A stretch of 64,000 bases of DNA from Sabulicella glaciei. GTDB lineage: Bacteria > Pseudomonadota > Alphaproteobacteria > Acetobacterales > Acetobacteraceae. Below, one piece after another: positions 26,463-34,958 of this stretch (its first letter is position 1; the number at the start of each line of letters is the position of its first letter). Both the position numbers and the translations under genes were made by a program. The notes below the pieces were generated by a model. The model was given only the letters and a program-made list of their open reading frames with translations. It did not search any database and had not been told where the DNA came from. The DNA is taken from positions 20,119 through 84,118 of the forward strand of contig NZ_JAPFQI010000019.1 of the NCBI RefSeq assembly GCF_026183895.1, written 5' to 3'.

Positions 26463-27069
26463 AAAAAAAGCGCTGCGGGCCGCTGAACAGGACCGGCCGG
26501 ATGTCGCGGCCCACCGCTCTCAGTGGCGGGTGTGGCAGCGCTTCATGGACCCTGAGCGCTTCGTGTTCCTCGATGAAACCGGTGCCGCCACCAACATGGC
26601 TCGCCGCTACGGCTGGGGCCCGAGGGGCGAGCGCCTGGTCGATGCGGCGCCGCACGGCCACTGGCGCACCACCACCTTCGTGGCCGGGCTGCGCAGCACC
26701 GGACTCGTTGCGCCGCTGGTGCTGGATGGCCCGATGACGGGCCCGGCCTTTCGCGCCTATGTCGAGCAGTTCCTCGCGCCCGAACTTGCGAAAGGCGACG
26801 TGGTGGTGATGGACAACCTCGGCGCCCACAAGGTCGCCGGCATCGAGGCGGCGATCCGGTCTCGGGGCGCGAGCCTGCTCTACCTGCCGCCCTATAGTCC
26901 GGACCTCAACCCAATTGAGCAGACCTTCGCCAAGCTCAAGGCCCTGCTCCGCAAAGCCGCCGCCCGCACACAAGAGGCTCTGTGGGCCACCATCGGCAAC
27001 TTGCTCGGCCGCTTCAGCCCAAGCGAGTGTCGCAACTACCTTGAACACTCAGGCTATGCGTTCGAGTAA
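26463..27069 (+). pseudogene. IS630 transposase, C-terminal catalytic part
   Basis: It reads KKALRAAEQDRPDVAAHR and continues through VFLDETGAATNMARRYGW (first Asp/Glu), VVVMDNLGAHKVAG (second Asp) and YLPPYSPDLNPIEQ (third acidic), ending CRNYLEHSGYAFE. This is the complete DDE domain of IS630-group transposases. It is separated from its N-terminal part by the inserted IS. Confidence 0.82.
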
Positions 27070-27344
27070 CCCGAAAATGCTCTAGAGTAATGGCAAAAAT
27101 CTAGCAGCCACGCCTCGGTTACAGCATCACGGTTGCACAGCAGAAATTTCCGTTTCATAGTTGCATCAGGAGTCCTTGCCGTCTTGGGGCATTAAGGAGA
27201 TGTTACGCGACACGCAGCCACCAATCGAGTGATGGCAGATCTTTCTCATGGCAAGAATCTCATCGGGAAAGCCACATCTTATGGCCCGCAAAGCAACTCG
27301 GCGGTAATCATTTCCATCGATCAGAACAGAAGGTCTGGGAGAAA

Positions 27345-28460
27345 TTGTCCGCAATCATCGATATCAAGGATGAGTCTGGCTGCCCAGCTGCACGTTTCAT
27401 AAACGCACTTGAACAGGGTTTTAAAGGCGCGGCAAGGAACTGCCTCGCTGACCAGAATTTCGACCCCAATTTTGGTGACGGTGCCGTTCTTCGGTCTACC
27501 ATCAAACTTGGCTACCTCGATCTCATTGATGACGTTCTTTCCAAGGGCGCCAATCCGAACCTCGCTTGCCCGGATCGTCGAACGGCACTCTTTTTCGCTT
27601 TAGAAAACGAATACTTCGATGTGGCCGAAACGTTGCTGCGAAATGGCGCCGAGATCTCAGCGCGCGACAAATTCGGATGGACACCTTTGATTTGGGCTTC
27701 TATAAAAGGTTACCCTCGTATCGTAGAATTTCTGGTGGAGAAAGGCGCCGACCTCCATATCTGCAGCGAAGACGGCTGGAATGCTTTAACCGGGGCCTTT
27801 TTTAAACAGCACCAGTTCATCGTCGACTATCTGACGAAACATGGCGCAAGGTTCGGACGAAAGTATAAAGAAGCCGCCTTGCTGTCCGCCTACCAGTATG
27901 GAGCCTACCATGTAGTGCGCCAGCTGATCCAGGACGGTGTAAATGTGAACATTGGCAGCTCCGATGGCGAGCCATTGCTCATTTCTGTGCTTCATCGTGG
28001 TGATGCCGACATCCTCCAGCTCCTTCTGGACGCCGGAGCAGACATGAACATGAGGGATAAGGAAGGAAACCCGGCTCTGCTAAGCGCGATTCACCGCGCC
28101 CAGTACAGATTGGCTTCAACGTTAGTCCAAAGCGGAGCATCCGTTAACGTGAAAGGCCCGTACTGGGCTCCAATCCATATCGCTGCGGAACGCGGACAGC
28201 TGGAACTCTGCCGTATATTGCTTGCAGCCGGGGCTGCCGTCGACCAGTTGGGCCACGATGGGCATACCGCACTGATGCGGGCCTGCCAGCAGAAGCACCT
28301 TGACGTGGTTGAACTGCTTCTAAGCCAAGGAGCCGACCCCAATTTGAGACAGAAAGAAGAAAAAAGCAGCTTGGCTTTGGCTGGATACGGCTTCCGCACT
28401 CTGTCTGATCATCAAAACAGTATAATTCGTTTGTTGATGGAAAGGGGAGCTAAGCCCTGA
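27345..28460 (+). CDS. Ankyrin-repeat protein
   Basis: A 371-residue protein built of about nine ankyrin repeats; examples are DLIDDVLSKGANPNLACP, RIVEFLVEKGADLHICSED, DILQLLLDAGADMNMRDKEG and DVVELLLSQGADPNLRQKE. No signal peptide or other domain is seen. The start is a TTG at 27345 with GGGAG just before it. Base composition drops here: 27601-27660 has 30 G+C of 60, against about 70% in core genes, so it was probably acquired. A short nuclease-like gene follows 17 bases later on the same strand. Ankyrin proteins bind partners; the partner may be that neighbour. Confidence 0.85.
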   Translation: MSAIIDIKDESGCPAARFINALEQGFKGAARNCLADQNFDPNFGDGAVLRSTIKLGYLDLIDDVLSKGANPNLACPDRRTALFFALENEYFDVAETLLRNGAEISARDKFGWTPLIWASIKGYPRIVEFLVEKGADLHICSEDGWNALTGAFFKQHQFIVDYLTKHGARFGRKYKEAALLSAYQYGAYHVVRQLIQDGVNVNIGSSDGEPLLISVLHRGDADILQLLLDAGADMNMRDKEGNPALLSAIHRAQYRLASTLVQSGASVNVKGPYWAPIHIAAERGQLELCRILLAAGAAVDQLGHDGHTALMRACQQKHLDVVELLLSQGADPNLRQKEEKSSLALAGYGFRTLSDHQNSIIRLLMERGAKP

Positions 28461-28477
28461 ACATTTCACAAACGGAT

Positions 28478-28966
28478 GTGTTCGACTCGGTGCGGCGCGG
28501 TTATAGCGCGCTAGAAAAATCGTCTCCTGAAGAAATTGCCGCCTATTTTGAAGCGGTCGATTCGGGAGCTGTCCGCGGACATATAAACAATATCAAGGGC
28601 ATTCTTTTCGAGCAGGAATATGTCGAAGCCTTGGAAGCGGCGGGCACACACGCCGCCATGTTCGAAGCCACCAACCATCCGGTGACCGACATCATGGTTT
28701 TCGGCGGGCTCAACGATGTTTCGGAAATTCAACTTAAGGCTACGGACAGCGTCAGCTACGTGACATCGGCAGTGAATGAGCATCCAGAAATCCTCTTTGC
28801 GGTGACCTCCGAGGTCGCGACAAAGATCGGCGATGCTGTGGTGGTCAACACTGGGATTGAAAACTCGGCGTTGGAGCAGGCAATTGAAGAAGCGCTGTTC
28901 GCTGAAGCCGTCAACCCATTCAGTGCCCTATCTGCCCTTAGGTTTCTTATTGGTATTCCGTTTTAG
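28478..28966 (+). CDS. Small protein with PD-(D/E)XK-like signature
   Basis: A 162-residue protein starting at GTG 28478; the frame is open a few codons further up, so the start is uncertain. The pattern TDIMVFGGLNDVSEIQLKAT (Asp71, Glu83, Gln85, Lys87) resembles the D..ExK or D..QxK core of Mrr/Cap4-like nucleases, preceded by a helix GILFEQEYVEALEAAG that could carry the usual early Glu. The C-terminal third contains hydrophobic and Ala-rich segments. Family is not recognised. It follows the ankyrin gene by 17 bases, so both are probably cotranscribed as an effector and a regulator; this is inference. Confidence 0.6.
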   Translation: MFDSVRRGYSALEKSSPEEIAAYFEAVDSGAVRGHINNIKGILFEQEYVEALEAAGTHAAMFEATNHPVTDIMVFGGLNDVSEIQLKATDSVSYVTSAVNEHPEILFAVTSEVATKIGDAVVVNTGIENSALEQAIEEALFAEAVNPFSALSALRFLIGIPF

Positions 28967-29071
28967 GCGCTTATTTCCTACCTGAGGCAGCGCTGCGCAG
29001 TCAGCAACAGCCAGTCCTGCCCCGAACCTGGGGACGACGAACAAGCCCCGCATGTGATGGTGTGGCGCGCA

Positions 29072-29881
29072 TCAATTCCGGTTCAACCCGAACTGATCCC
29101 GCGTGAGCAGGATCTGCTTCCAATATGCCTCACGCCTAAGGATGACTTCGTCTGCAGTGCCGACTGGCCGGTGTTCCAACAGTGCAAACCGGAAAGCCTG
29201 GCGAATGTAGGCCAGGCTTGGCTCTGCTGCGAGTTTTCGCAGTTCAACACTGCCGCCATGGCCTGTCGCAGCGTAGCTGCACCACCGAGACCAGATTCCA
29301 TTATCACCGTAAGCGGAGCCGACGTAGCGCAGGCCCGTCATCGTGTCGGTGATTAGATAGATGCCCTTTACGCTCTCAAGCGCTGCTTTCCAATCCGGGC
29401 GGCCATTGCGGACCAGCGTTTCCAGTTCCTCAAAGCCCAAGTCGATTTCATCGAACCCTGGAAAAGCTCGTCCAGAATAGGGTTCGCGAAGAATCTCTAG
29501 AACCGTGAGATCGGCGTGGTGATTTTCGAAGTTCACACGTGTGCTGCGATTCCGATACGAAGAGCCGAGCTTGAGGCGCCCAATGAAGCCTGCGCCCTCG
29601 CCTGCCAGCTCTACCTCGTAGCGATCAGGGTGGCGACCAAGCACGCGAAACACGCCGCCAAAAAGCCAAGTGTCAGGTTCATGGTAGAACTGCATTAAGG
29701 AGAAGATGAGTGGGCGGTTGAAATCGTCCCGGGCAGGCCGATGCTCCTGCCATTTCTGCCATTCCGAACGGCTCCGCGCCCAGGCCTCGAGCGGCTGGTT
29801 TATTCGATTCCAACGCGCAAAGTGCAGCTTGAAGGTGGCTGGAGCAGCGATAGGCCATATTTCTGCAAGGCGAATGGTCAT
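29072..29881 (-). CDS. GIY-YIG nuclease family protein
   Basis: A 269-residue protein; the first 165 residues are of unknown type (it includes FSLMQFYHEPDTWLFGGVF). The C-terminal GIY-YIG module begins near residue 170: KGIYLITDTMTGLRYVGSA, followed by IWSRWCSYAATGHGG and a glutamate in LRREAYWKQILL. These match the GIY, YVG, R/H and Glu positions of the fold. Its ATG overlaps the methyltransferase stop (ATGA). It is the last gene of a four-gene operon that also encodes an HNH protein and a second GIY-YIG-like protein. Confidence 0.82.
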   Translation of the reverse strand: MTIRLAEIWPIAAPATFKLHFARWNRINQPLEAWARSRSEWQKWQEHRPARDDFNRPLIFSLMQFYHEPDTWLFGGVFRVLGRHPDRYEVELAGEGAGFIGRLKLGSSYRNRSTRVNFENHHADLTVLEILREPYSGRAFPGFDEIDLGFEELETLVRNGRPDWKAALESVKGIYLITDTMTGLRYVGSAYGDNGIWSRWCSYAATGHGGSVELRKLAAEPSLAYIRQAFRFALLEHRPVGTADEVILRREAYWKQILLTRDQFGLNRN

Positions 29882-30522
29882 GGAACTACGGCCTGTACTG
29901 AGACGGGAGAGCTAACCACGCAGGTGCGCTTCGCTATGGCATTGATCCACCGCTCGCCAGAACGGCCCGGGCGTACGTCTCCGGTGGTCCAGATCTCTGT
30001 CAGCGCGAGGCTAGTCCCATGAAGGGCTGCACCCATGGTCTCCTCGGTGTGGTTTACGAAGTGGCGCCCAGCTATCTCGCGCTCGCCCTTGCCGAGCTTA
30101 AAAGACAGGTACAAGGCGCCCCACGGCCGAAGTGCCGATGCAAGCCGCTTTGCGACTGCTGAAAACTCAGCTTTCGGGACGTGCAGCAGCGAGGCGCAGG
30201 CCCAGATCCCATCGAACTCCTCCCGCCACGCCACGTCCTCGAAGCGCATCTGCAGAACCTCGGCCCGCCCCGCGACCCACTGCTTCGCAAGCCGCACCAT
30301 CTCGGCTGAAGCATCGAATGCTAGCACCGTGAATCCACGCTCGACGAAGGCCACCGAGTCGCGCCCAACTCCACAGCCGGCATCAAGGATCCTGCCTCCC
30401 TTCGGCACATGCCGGAGGAACCGCTCGTGGAGCGCCGCCATGTCCAAGCTGCCAGTGTCTGCGGCGAAGCGCTTTGCGTTCCGGTCATAGTAAGCGACTG
30501 AGTCCACGCCGCACTCAGCCAT
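29878..30522 (-). CDS. Class I SAM-dependent methyltransferase
   Basis: A 214-residue Rossmann methyltransferase. Motif I is ILDAGCGVGRDSVAF, motif II contains VLAFDASAEMVRLAK and the post-II segment VLQMRFEDV. There is no NPPY/DPPY or PC motif, so this is a methyltransferase of the small-molecule or protein/RNA type, not a standard DNA methylase. The start is the ATG at 30522, which overlaps the HNH gene stop (ATGGCTGA). Placement between nuclease genes suggests a self-protection or tailoring step in one system, but no target can be named. Confidence 0.83.
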   Translation of the reverse strand: MAECGVDSVAYYDRNAKRFAADTGSLDMAALHERFLRHVPKGGRILDAGCGVGRDSVAFVERGFTVLAFDASAEMVRLAKQWVAGRAEVLQMRFEDVAWREEFDGIWACASLLHVPKAEFSAVAKRLASALRPWGALYLSFKLGKGEREIAGRHFVNHTEETMGAALHGTSLALTEIWTTGDVRPGRSGERWINAIAKRTCVVSSPVSVQAVVP

Positions 30523-31537
30523 CGGCGGCCGCCCCCTCCGGCTCCCATTGGTGCACGAGGGCATCGAGCGCAATGCGCTGGCGCGCCCGAAGGAATGACG
30601 CGCGCGCGTCGGCGTCCACGCCCGTCTGCAGCATGACGGTTTCCCGCAGGGGGTGGTGGCTGTCCACGAGCCAGTTGTTGCGTTCGTGCAAGCGCGCGAT
30701 CAGCTTCGGCGAGGGTACGCCTGCGAACTTGCCGCGCTCGCCGCGGTTGCAGCCGCGGCAGGCGAGCACGAGGTTCCAGACGCAATCGGCGTCCGGCATC
30801 TCGCCCCGCTCCTTCAGAACCCATGGGAAGAAGTGGTCTACTTCGGTTGCGGTGAGCGGCACCTCCGCCCGGCAATAAAAGCAGCGCCCGCGCTGATAGC
30901 CGTTCAGCGCGCCCCGGACGCGGGTCAGGCTCGTGCGCCGGATCCCGCGATCGGCCTCGACGAACAGCAGGTCCTGCGCAGCGTCGGCCTGCACTGCGAC
31001 ACCGGCCCGGGGCAGATCGAGTTGCCAGGCAGTCTCCACCAGCCGCCAGCGCGCTTCGGCCTCGTCGGCGAGCCCGAGACCCTGCACGGAGCCGGCGAGC
31101 CGCCGCAGGTCGTCGGTCAGGCGGATAGCGCCACCTCCGCCGCGGTTCCCTCCTCTCTCATCCTCGAAAAAGCGAACCGGGACCGGCCCGCTGCCGACCA
31201 CGTGGAAGGCATCGATCACGTTGACAAAGCCGAGTCGCGCCGTGGTTCCCACCAGCGCCTCTTCAGACAGCTCGCCGCGGTTGAAAGCGCGACACGCGTC
31301 CAGGAACTTGCTCGAGCGGGAGGTGGTCTGCTTATCGGTGAGCGTCAGGTGCTCGCACAGGTGCCGGGCGAACGGGGCAGCGAGTTCCTCCAGCGGCACA
31401 CGATCGTCGTCGCGCTCGGTCAGCCCAAGCAAAGTCTTGGCGAGGGCAAACTTGTAGGAGGCCACGTTGCGGCCAAACAGGACGACGGCGCGCCAGTTGG
31501 CGTCGAGCGTCGGGGCCTTCGCCAGGAAGTCAGTCAC
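30515..31537 (-). CDS. HNH endonuclease domain protein
   Basis: A 340-residue protein. The C-terminal HNH module shows CFYCRAEVPLTATEVDHFFP with zinc cysteines, the His-Asp pair of the core, then NLVLACRGCNRGERGKF with the Asn and second Cys pair. The N-terminal 220 residues are helical and not recognised. The start is a GTG at 31537 (VTDFLAKAPTL) that overlaps the stop of the preceding GIY-YIG-like gene. Its own stop overlaps the methyltransferase start, so it is translated as part of a coupled set. Confidence 0.8.
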   Translation of the reverse strand: MTDFLAKAPTLDANWRAVVLFGRNVASYKFALAKTLLGLTERDDDRVPLEELAAPFARHLCEHLTLTDKQTTSRSSKFLDACRAFNRGELSEEALVGTTARLGFVNVIDAFHVVGSGPVPVRFFEDERGGNRGGGGAIRLTDDLRRLAGSVQGLGLADEAEARWRLVETAWQLDLPRAGVAVQADAAQDLLFVEADRGIRRTSLTRVRGALNGYQRGRCFYCRAEVPLTATEVDHFFPWVLKERGEMPDADCVWNLVLACRGCNRGERGKFAGVPSPKLIARLHERNNWLVDSHHPLRETVMLQTGVDADARASFLRARQRIALDALVHQWEPEGAAADG

Positions 31538-32055
31538 TCCGCCGTCTCCCTGGCCGCGTTGGTCGGTCGGCGTGGCCGTAGGCTGTACTGGGCGAGCGGC
31601 GCCCGACCGGACCACCAAAAGTGCCAGCCGAGGAGATCGCTTTCGAGCTCCCGCAGGACGTGCCTCGGTGTCCCTTGGGGCAGCGGCGAGTACGCGAGCC
31701 AGGGCTCCCGAACCGGCCAAGGCGCGGCAGCGTGAGTTGCGGCCCGCGCCGGCAGGGACGAGGTCTTCCCGATATAGACAGGCTCCTCAATGTCACGATC
31801 GTGGACGCAGTAGGCGGCAGATCCGGTTGTCAGCGACCGTGCCTCGGTGAGCCGCGCCGGCTGCCACCAGGCTGCCTGGAGCGGCCCCGCCTCGCCGTGC
31901 AGGGCCAGCCGGGAGACCGCGAAGTCTATCCTGGCGCCGCCTTCGGACAGCGGCATCGCCCTTCGGCTCGGGCCAAGGCGGTGGGCGCTTTGCGAGATCA
32001 CTGCAGTCTCGCGCTCGCCATTCTTCCCCGCACGCACAAGCCAGAGCTGGGTCAA
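31534..32055 (-). CDS. GIY-YIG-like protein, first gene of the HNH operon
   Basis: A 173-residue protein with a divergent GIY-YIG pattern in its middle: AAYCVHDRDIEEPVYIGKTS, then LPARAATHA and a later Glu in LRELESDLLGWHF. Those positions fit the YIG, Arg and Glu residues of the fold, but the first tyrosine motif is degenerate. The N-terminal half (residues 1-80) is unrecognised. It starts at TTG 32055 with AAGGAG seven bases upstream. No gene is coupled upstream; H-NS lies 41 bases away on the same strand. Confidence 0.65.
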   Translation of the reverse strand: MTQLWLVRAGKNGERETAVISQSAHRLGPSRRAMPLSEGGARIDFAVSRLALHGEAGPLQAAWWQPARLTEARSLTTGSAAYCVHDRDIEEPVYIGKTSSLPARAATHAAAPWPVREPWLAYSPLPQGTPRHVLRELESDLLGWHFWWSGRAPLAQYSLRPRRPTNAARETAE

Positions 32056-32096
32056 AACCTACTCCTTCCTGCTAGCGTGGGCTGTACACGTTCCGA

Positions 32097-32441
32097 TCAG
32101 ACGGCGAAATCATCCTTGCTCTTTCCCTGAGCCTCGAGCTCAGTCAGCCAGCCGGGCTTGCGACCCTTGCCCGACCACGTCAGGCCGCCAGGACCGCGAT
32201 ACCTTGGGTCACGAGCCTTCCCGGCATCGCTGCGCGGCTTGCGAGCTTTCCCAACAGCAGGTTGGCCACTCAGGACTTCCTGAAGGCTCAGGCCCAAAGC
32301 CTCAGCCCGCTTGATCATCTCCTGGACGAGCGCAGCCTTAGCCTCTTCCTTCTTGCTCTCCAGCATAGCGGTGGCCTCGTTAATCAACGTGACCAGTTCT
32401 TCAGCTGACATCGCATCGAGATTCATCTTGTTGCTGGTCAT
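32097..32441 (-). CDS. H-NS family nucleoid-associated protein
   Basis: A 114-residue H-NS-type protein. The N-terminal 60 residues form the coiled-coil dimer region (SAEELVTLINEATAMLESKK). The C-terminal DNA-binding part has YRGPGGLTWSGKGRKPGWL, the W-[ST]-G-x-G-[RK] motif of the family. The ATG at 32441 is used; the frame is open further upstream but without homology. Such proteins silence AT-richer foreign DNA, and this copy sits among lower-GC accessory genes. Confidence 0.86.
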   Translation of the reverse strand: MTSNKMNLDAMSAEELVTLINEATAMLESKKEEAKAALVQEMIKRAEALGLSLQEVLSGQPAVGKARKPRSDAGKARDPRYRGPGGLTWSGKGRKPGWLTELEAQGKSKDDFAV

Positions 32442-32820
32442 GGCACGACTCCATTCACACACAATTTGGTTGCTGGCTAATCGCATTGCTGCCGGTTGGC
32501 AACGAACGCCGGTAAAGCGGAAATAGTCATGCATCGCGGGTTGACTAGAGCCGTTTCAGGTTGGTTAGACCCGCACCGGAGGACAGCGGCGGCGAGGTGG
32601 CTGGCTCAACGATCCTTCCGAGGACCGGCGCGGCCCTACTGAACCCGTCAAACCCGGAAATCCTCTAAGTCCTGAACCGGGCGCCGCGCTTCGCATGAGC
32701 GGCCTTTATCGCTCGGCAGTGACCTTTGCGTACTTCCCCTATTGGCGCGAGTGGCGCACAGAAATCGTCGGCCAGCACTGGCCTACCTACCCAAAGCAAG
32801 CCTGACGCCGCGGCCCGAGC
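32442..32820. other. Gene-free 379-bp stretch upstream of hns
   Basis: No convincing gene. The only notable item is a 36-codon frame (32695-32805, plus strand) rich in Trp and Tyr, without a ribosome site. The promoter of the H-NS gene should lie at its left end. Confidence 0.35.
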
Positions 32821-33384
32821 TTAGGCGTTAACGGAACTCATGAAGTACACTGGCTTGACCCTGGCGCGCTTGCCCAACCAAATTAGGTTCGCTGATCCCC
32901 GATGGGCGTCGTATTCTACGATGTCGGGCCATCCCGCGCTGGGACGAGGTAGATCCTTGTAATCTCCAGTCTCGGTGTTGTAGTGCCACCACCGATTCAC
33001 AACGATACAAGACTTGTCCGGAGCTCCGGACCTTTTCTTCTGGTTCAAAAGAGGGCTGAGAAAGCGGACCAAAGCCCACTCCACACTATTGGCATGTGGC
33101 TCTGTCTTCCTCTTGCGTCCTGGAATTGCCGGAACCGACACCTCTCCCAACCAAATTTTACCGCCGCCGATTGTCCCAAGCTTGTGGTGGGACGAACCTA
33201 CGCGTGTGGCGACGTTTTTGCTCAGGCCGACATACAAAAGTTTTCTCGGTCCGCGTGTACCTTTGACCATGTGCCCGACTGCGGCGTAGAGACCTTTAAG
33301 GTCCCATTCACGAGCTTTCGTGACTGCTTCCGACTTCGAATACGGGCCATACCAGTCAACCACGGTCGCGATGTTGTCAGACAC
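32821..33384 (-). CDS. GIY-YIG-like nuclease protein (standalone)
   Basis: A 187-residue protein with a GIY-YIG-like core: GLYAAVGHMVKG, then KLLYVGLSKNVATRVGS, and a Glu in VEWALVRFLSPLLNQKKR. It starts with GTG at 33384 preceded by AAGGAG six bases away. The C-terminal tail (PSAGWPDIVEYDAHRGSANL) is unrecognised. It is a third GIY-YIG-type protein in 4 kb but is not coupled to the operon at 29.1-32.1 kb. It is separated from the DUF5648 gene by 136 bases. Confidence 0.72.
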   Translation of the reverse strand: MSDNIATVVDWYGPYSKSEAVTKAREWDLKGLYAAVGHMVKGTRGPRKLLYVGLSKNVATRVGSSHHKLGTIGGGKIWLGEVSVPAIPGRKRKTEPHANSVEWALVRFLSPLLNQKKRSGAPDKSCIVVNRWWHYNTETGDYKDLPRPSAGWPDIVEYDAHRGSANLIWLGKRARVKPVYFMSSVNA

Positions 33385-33520
33385 GTCGTCTCCTTTTCCA
33401 GACGGTTCGGGAAACTTTGCTCAGAAGAAGAGTGTCAGCGTCAGGAGCCGCACAAAAATTGAATGCATTATAGACTGGCCGCCTGCACGTATCGCAGGCG
33501 GCCGCTCGCCCTTAATACAG

Positions 33521-34399
33521 CTAGCCGAAGAGTTCGTCTGCGATGCGCGTGGGCGCATAGAAGGCGATGCCCTCGTCGCGGTAGACCGGCAAGGTCGCGC
33601 GCACATTGGCCGCCTCTACCTCAGAGGAGGTGAACAGGTGCCCACCGGCCTGGGTATGGAAGAAGCGATAAATGGGTGCCAGTCCCTCGCCCGCAGTGGC
33701 TGACATATGGAAGCCCACGCCCTCGTCCCGATAGTGCGGCAGGTTCGCGCGCACGGCATCCGCTTCGACAGCTGAAGTGGTAAACAAGTGCCCACCGGCC
33801 TGGGTGTGAAAGAAGCGAAACACTGGTACTGCGTTGGCCACACTGGCGTCGGCAGTGAGGAAGGCAACGCCCTCATCCCGATAGTGCGGCAGGTTCGCTC
33901 GCACGCTGGCTGCCTCTACGGCCGAGGTTGTGAAGAGATGTCCCCCCGCTTGGGTATGAAAGAAGCGGAAGGTCACGCCGTCGTCGTTCAAAATGGTAAA
34001 GGTTGCTCGTGCAACCGGCGGCACACCAGAGAAAGGATCGAGATTGCTGACATAAAAAGAAATAGCGAATTGCTCGTCGCGCTCTCTAACATTGTCGGCG
34101 TTGAGGAGTATCTGATTGCCAGATCCACCCGCATTCGTTCCAAAGCCAGACAACGCGAATTGATTGGCCGGCTCTCCGCCAATTTTGTTCGAAAAAAATA
34201 TGTTCCAGAAGTCGCTGGTTTGTCCGGTTACTGGCTCAATTTGCCAGAAGAAGCTTCTGTAGACCGGATTAATCTGGATGATGTCAAATTGAACGCTTGC
34301 ACCCGACCCGGCGGACCGATCAGAAAGCGTTCCTTCGTATATCGACGATCCAAAACTTGAACGAATTATGTACTTACCATTATTGCTTATTTCTTGCAT
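33521..34399 (-). CDS. DUF5648 repeat protein
   Basis: A 292-residue protein. The N-terminal 145 residues look like a beta-rich Calx-beta-like domain (NADNVRERDEQFAISFYVSN...). Then come three near-identical 55-residue repeats, each with RFFHTQAGGHLFTTS and an ANLPHYRDEG block, which is the DUF5648 signature. The start has AAGGAGAG before ATG 34399. There is no clear signal peptide, though the family is often secreted through type I systems. No partner transporter is visible here. It may be a remnant of a larger surface protein. Confidence 0.78.
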   Translation of the reverse strand: MQEISNNGKYIIRSSFGSSIYEGTLSDRSAGSGASVQFDIIQINPVYRSFFWQIEPVTGQTSDFWNIFFSNKIGGEPANQFALSGFGTNAGGSGNQILLNADNVRERDEQFAISFYVSNLDPFSGVPPVARATFTILNDDGVTFRFFHTQAGGHLFTTSAVEAASVRANLPHYRDEGVAFLTADASVANAVPVFRFFHTQAGGHLFTTSAVEADAVRANLPHYRDEGVGFHMSATAGEGLAPIYRFFHTQAGGHLFTSSEVEAANVRATLPVYRDEGIAFYAPTRIADELFG

Positions 34400-34910
34400 G
34401 GACGCTCTCCTTCGACAACTTTGCGTTCCTTACTATTGCAGAAATGTTGGTGGCGCAACAGACAGTCTCAGCGGGATCGGTGTTCATGCCAAGCATCTGA
34501 CTCGCGCGTATGTGGTTGATCGGCTCGGCGGGGGCCGTGGCGGTTTAGTGTCGACCCGACCTTGCTGTCGGCATGTTGAGATCACTTAGATCTTGTAGAG
34601 AAGACCTCAGGGAGGCGGCGTTTGGCCAACTGCTGCGTGCCGCCACCCAACGGTCTTCCTCCTCTCTGAAGCGACGAAGTCTCGCTCTCCATACCGTGAG
34701 GCGAGGCTCGCCCGGCATACGCTGGGCCGGAGCAACCAAGGCGACAGCTTCGAGCGAGGGCTGTTGGTTCGGCCGGCGCAGCGGGCGCTGCGTCGCTAGG
34801 GCATCCGCCGCGCCGTGCGGCTGGCCGGGGCGCTGTCCACGCAGGACTGGCTGGACCGCCTCCGCTGCTCGGCGTGCGGACACCGGGGCGCGCGGATAAT
34901 TGTGCGCCCG

Positions 34911-34958
34911 GACACGCAACCGACGTTTCCAGTACGTGTCGGTTGCGATCTGACGAAG
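34911..34958. repeat. 48-bp diverged repeat, copy 2
   Basis: It is 42/48 identical to 16545-16592 in direct orientation. Here the perfect inverted pair GCAACCGAC / GTCGGTTGC encloses 13 bases. A minus-strand frame RQIATDTYWKRRLRV crosses it and is preceded by a protein-like stretch, EEQAEFAIQWETMFGL. Confidence 0.7.

Larger units (their letters stand above)
24382..27082 (+). mobile_element. IS630-family insertion sequence, interrupted by another IS
   Basis: The left terminus GAGCATTTTCG (24382-24392) is mirrored by CGAAAATGCTC (27072-27082), each flanked by TA, the usual IS630 target. The transposase is split by a second element at 24797-26462. Without that insertion the element is about 1.03 kb, a normal size. 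It lies within the IS and recombinase graveyard between two accessory gene blocks. Confidence 0.82.

Noticed and set aside
32695..32805. 36-codon Trp/Tyr-rich frame (FAYFPYWREWRTE) upstream of the H-NS gene
   Set aside because: No ribosome site and too short to assess without homologues.
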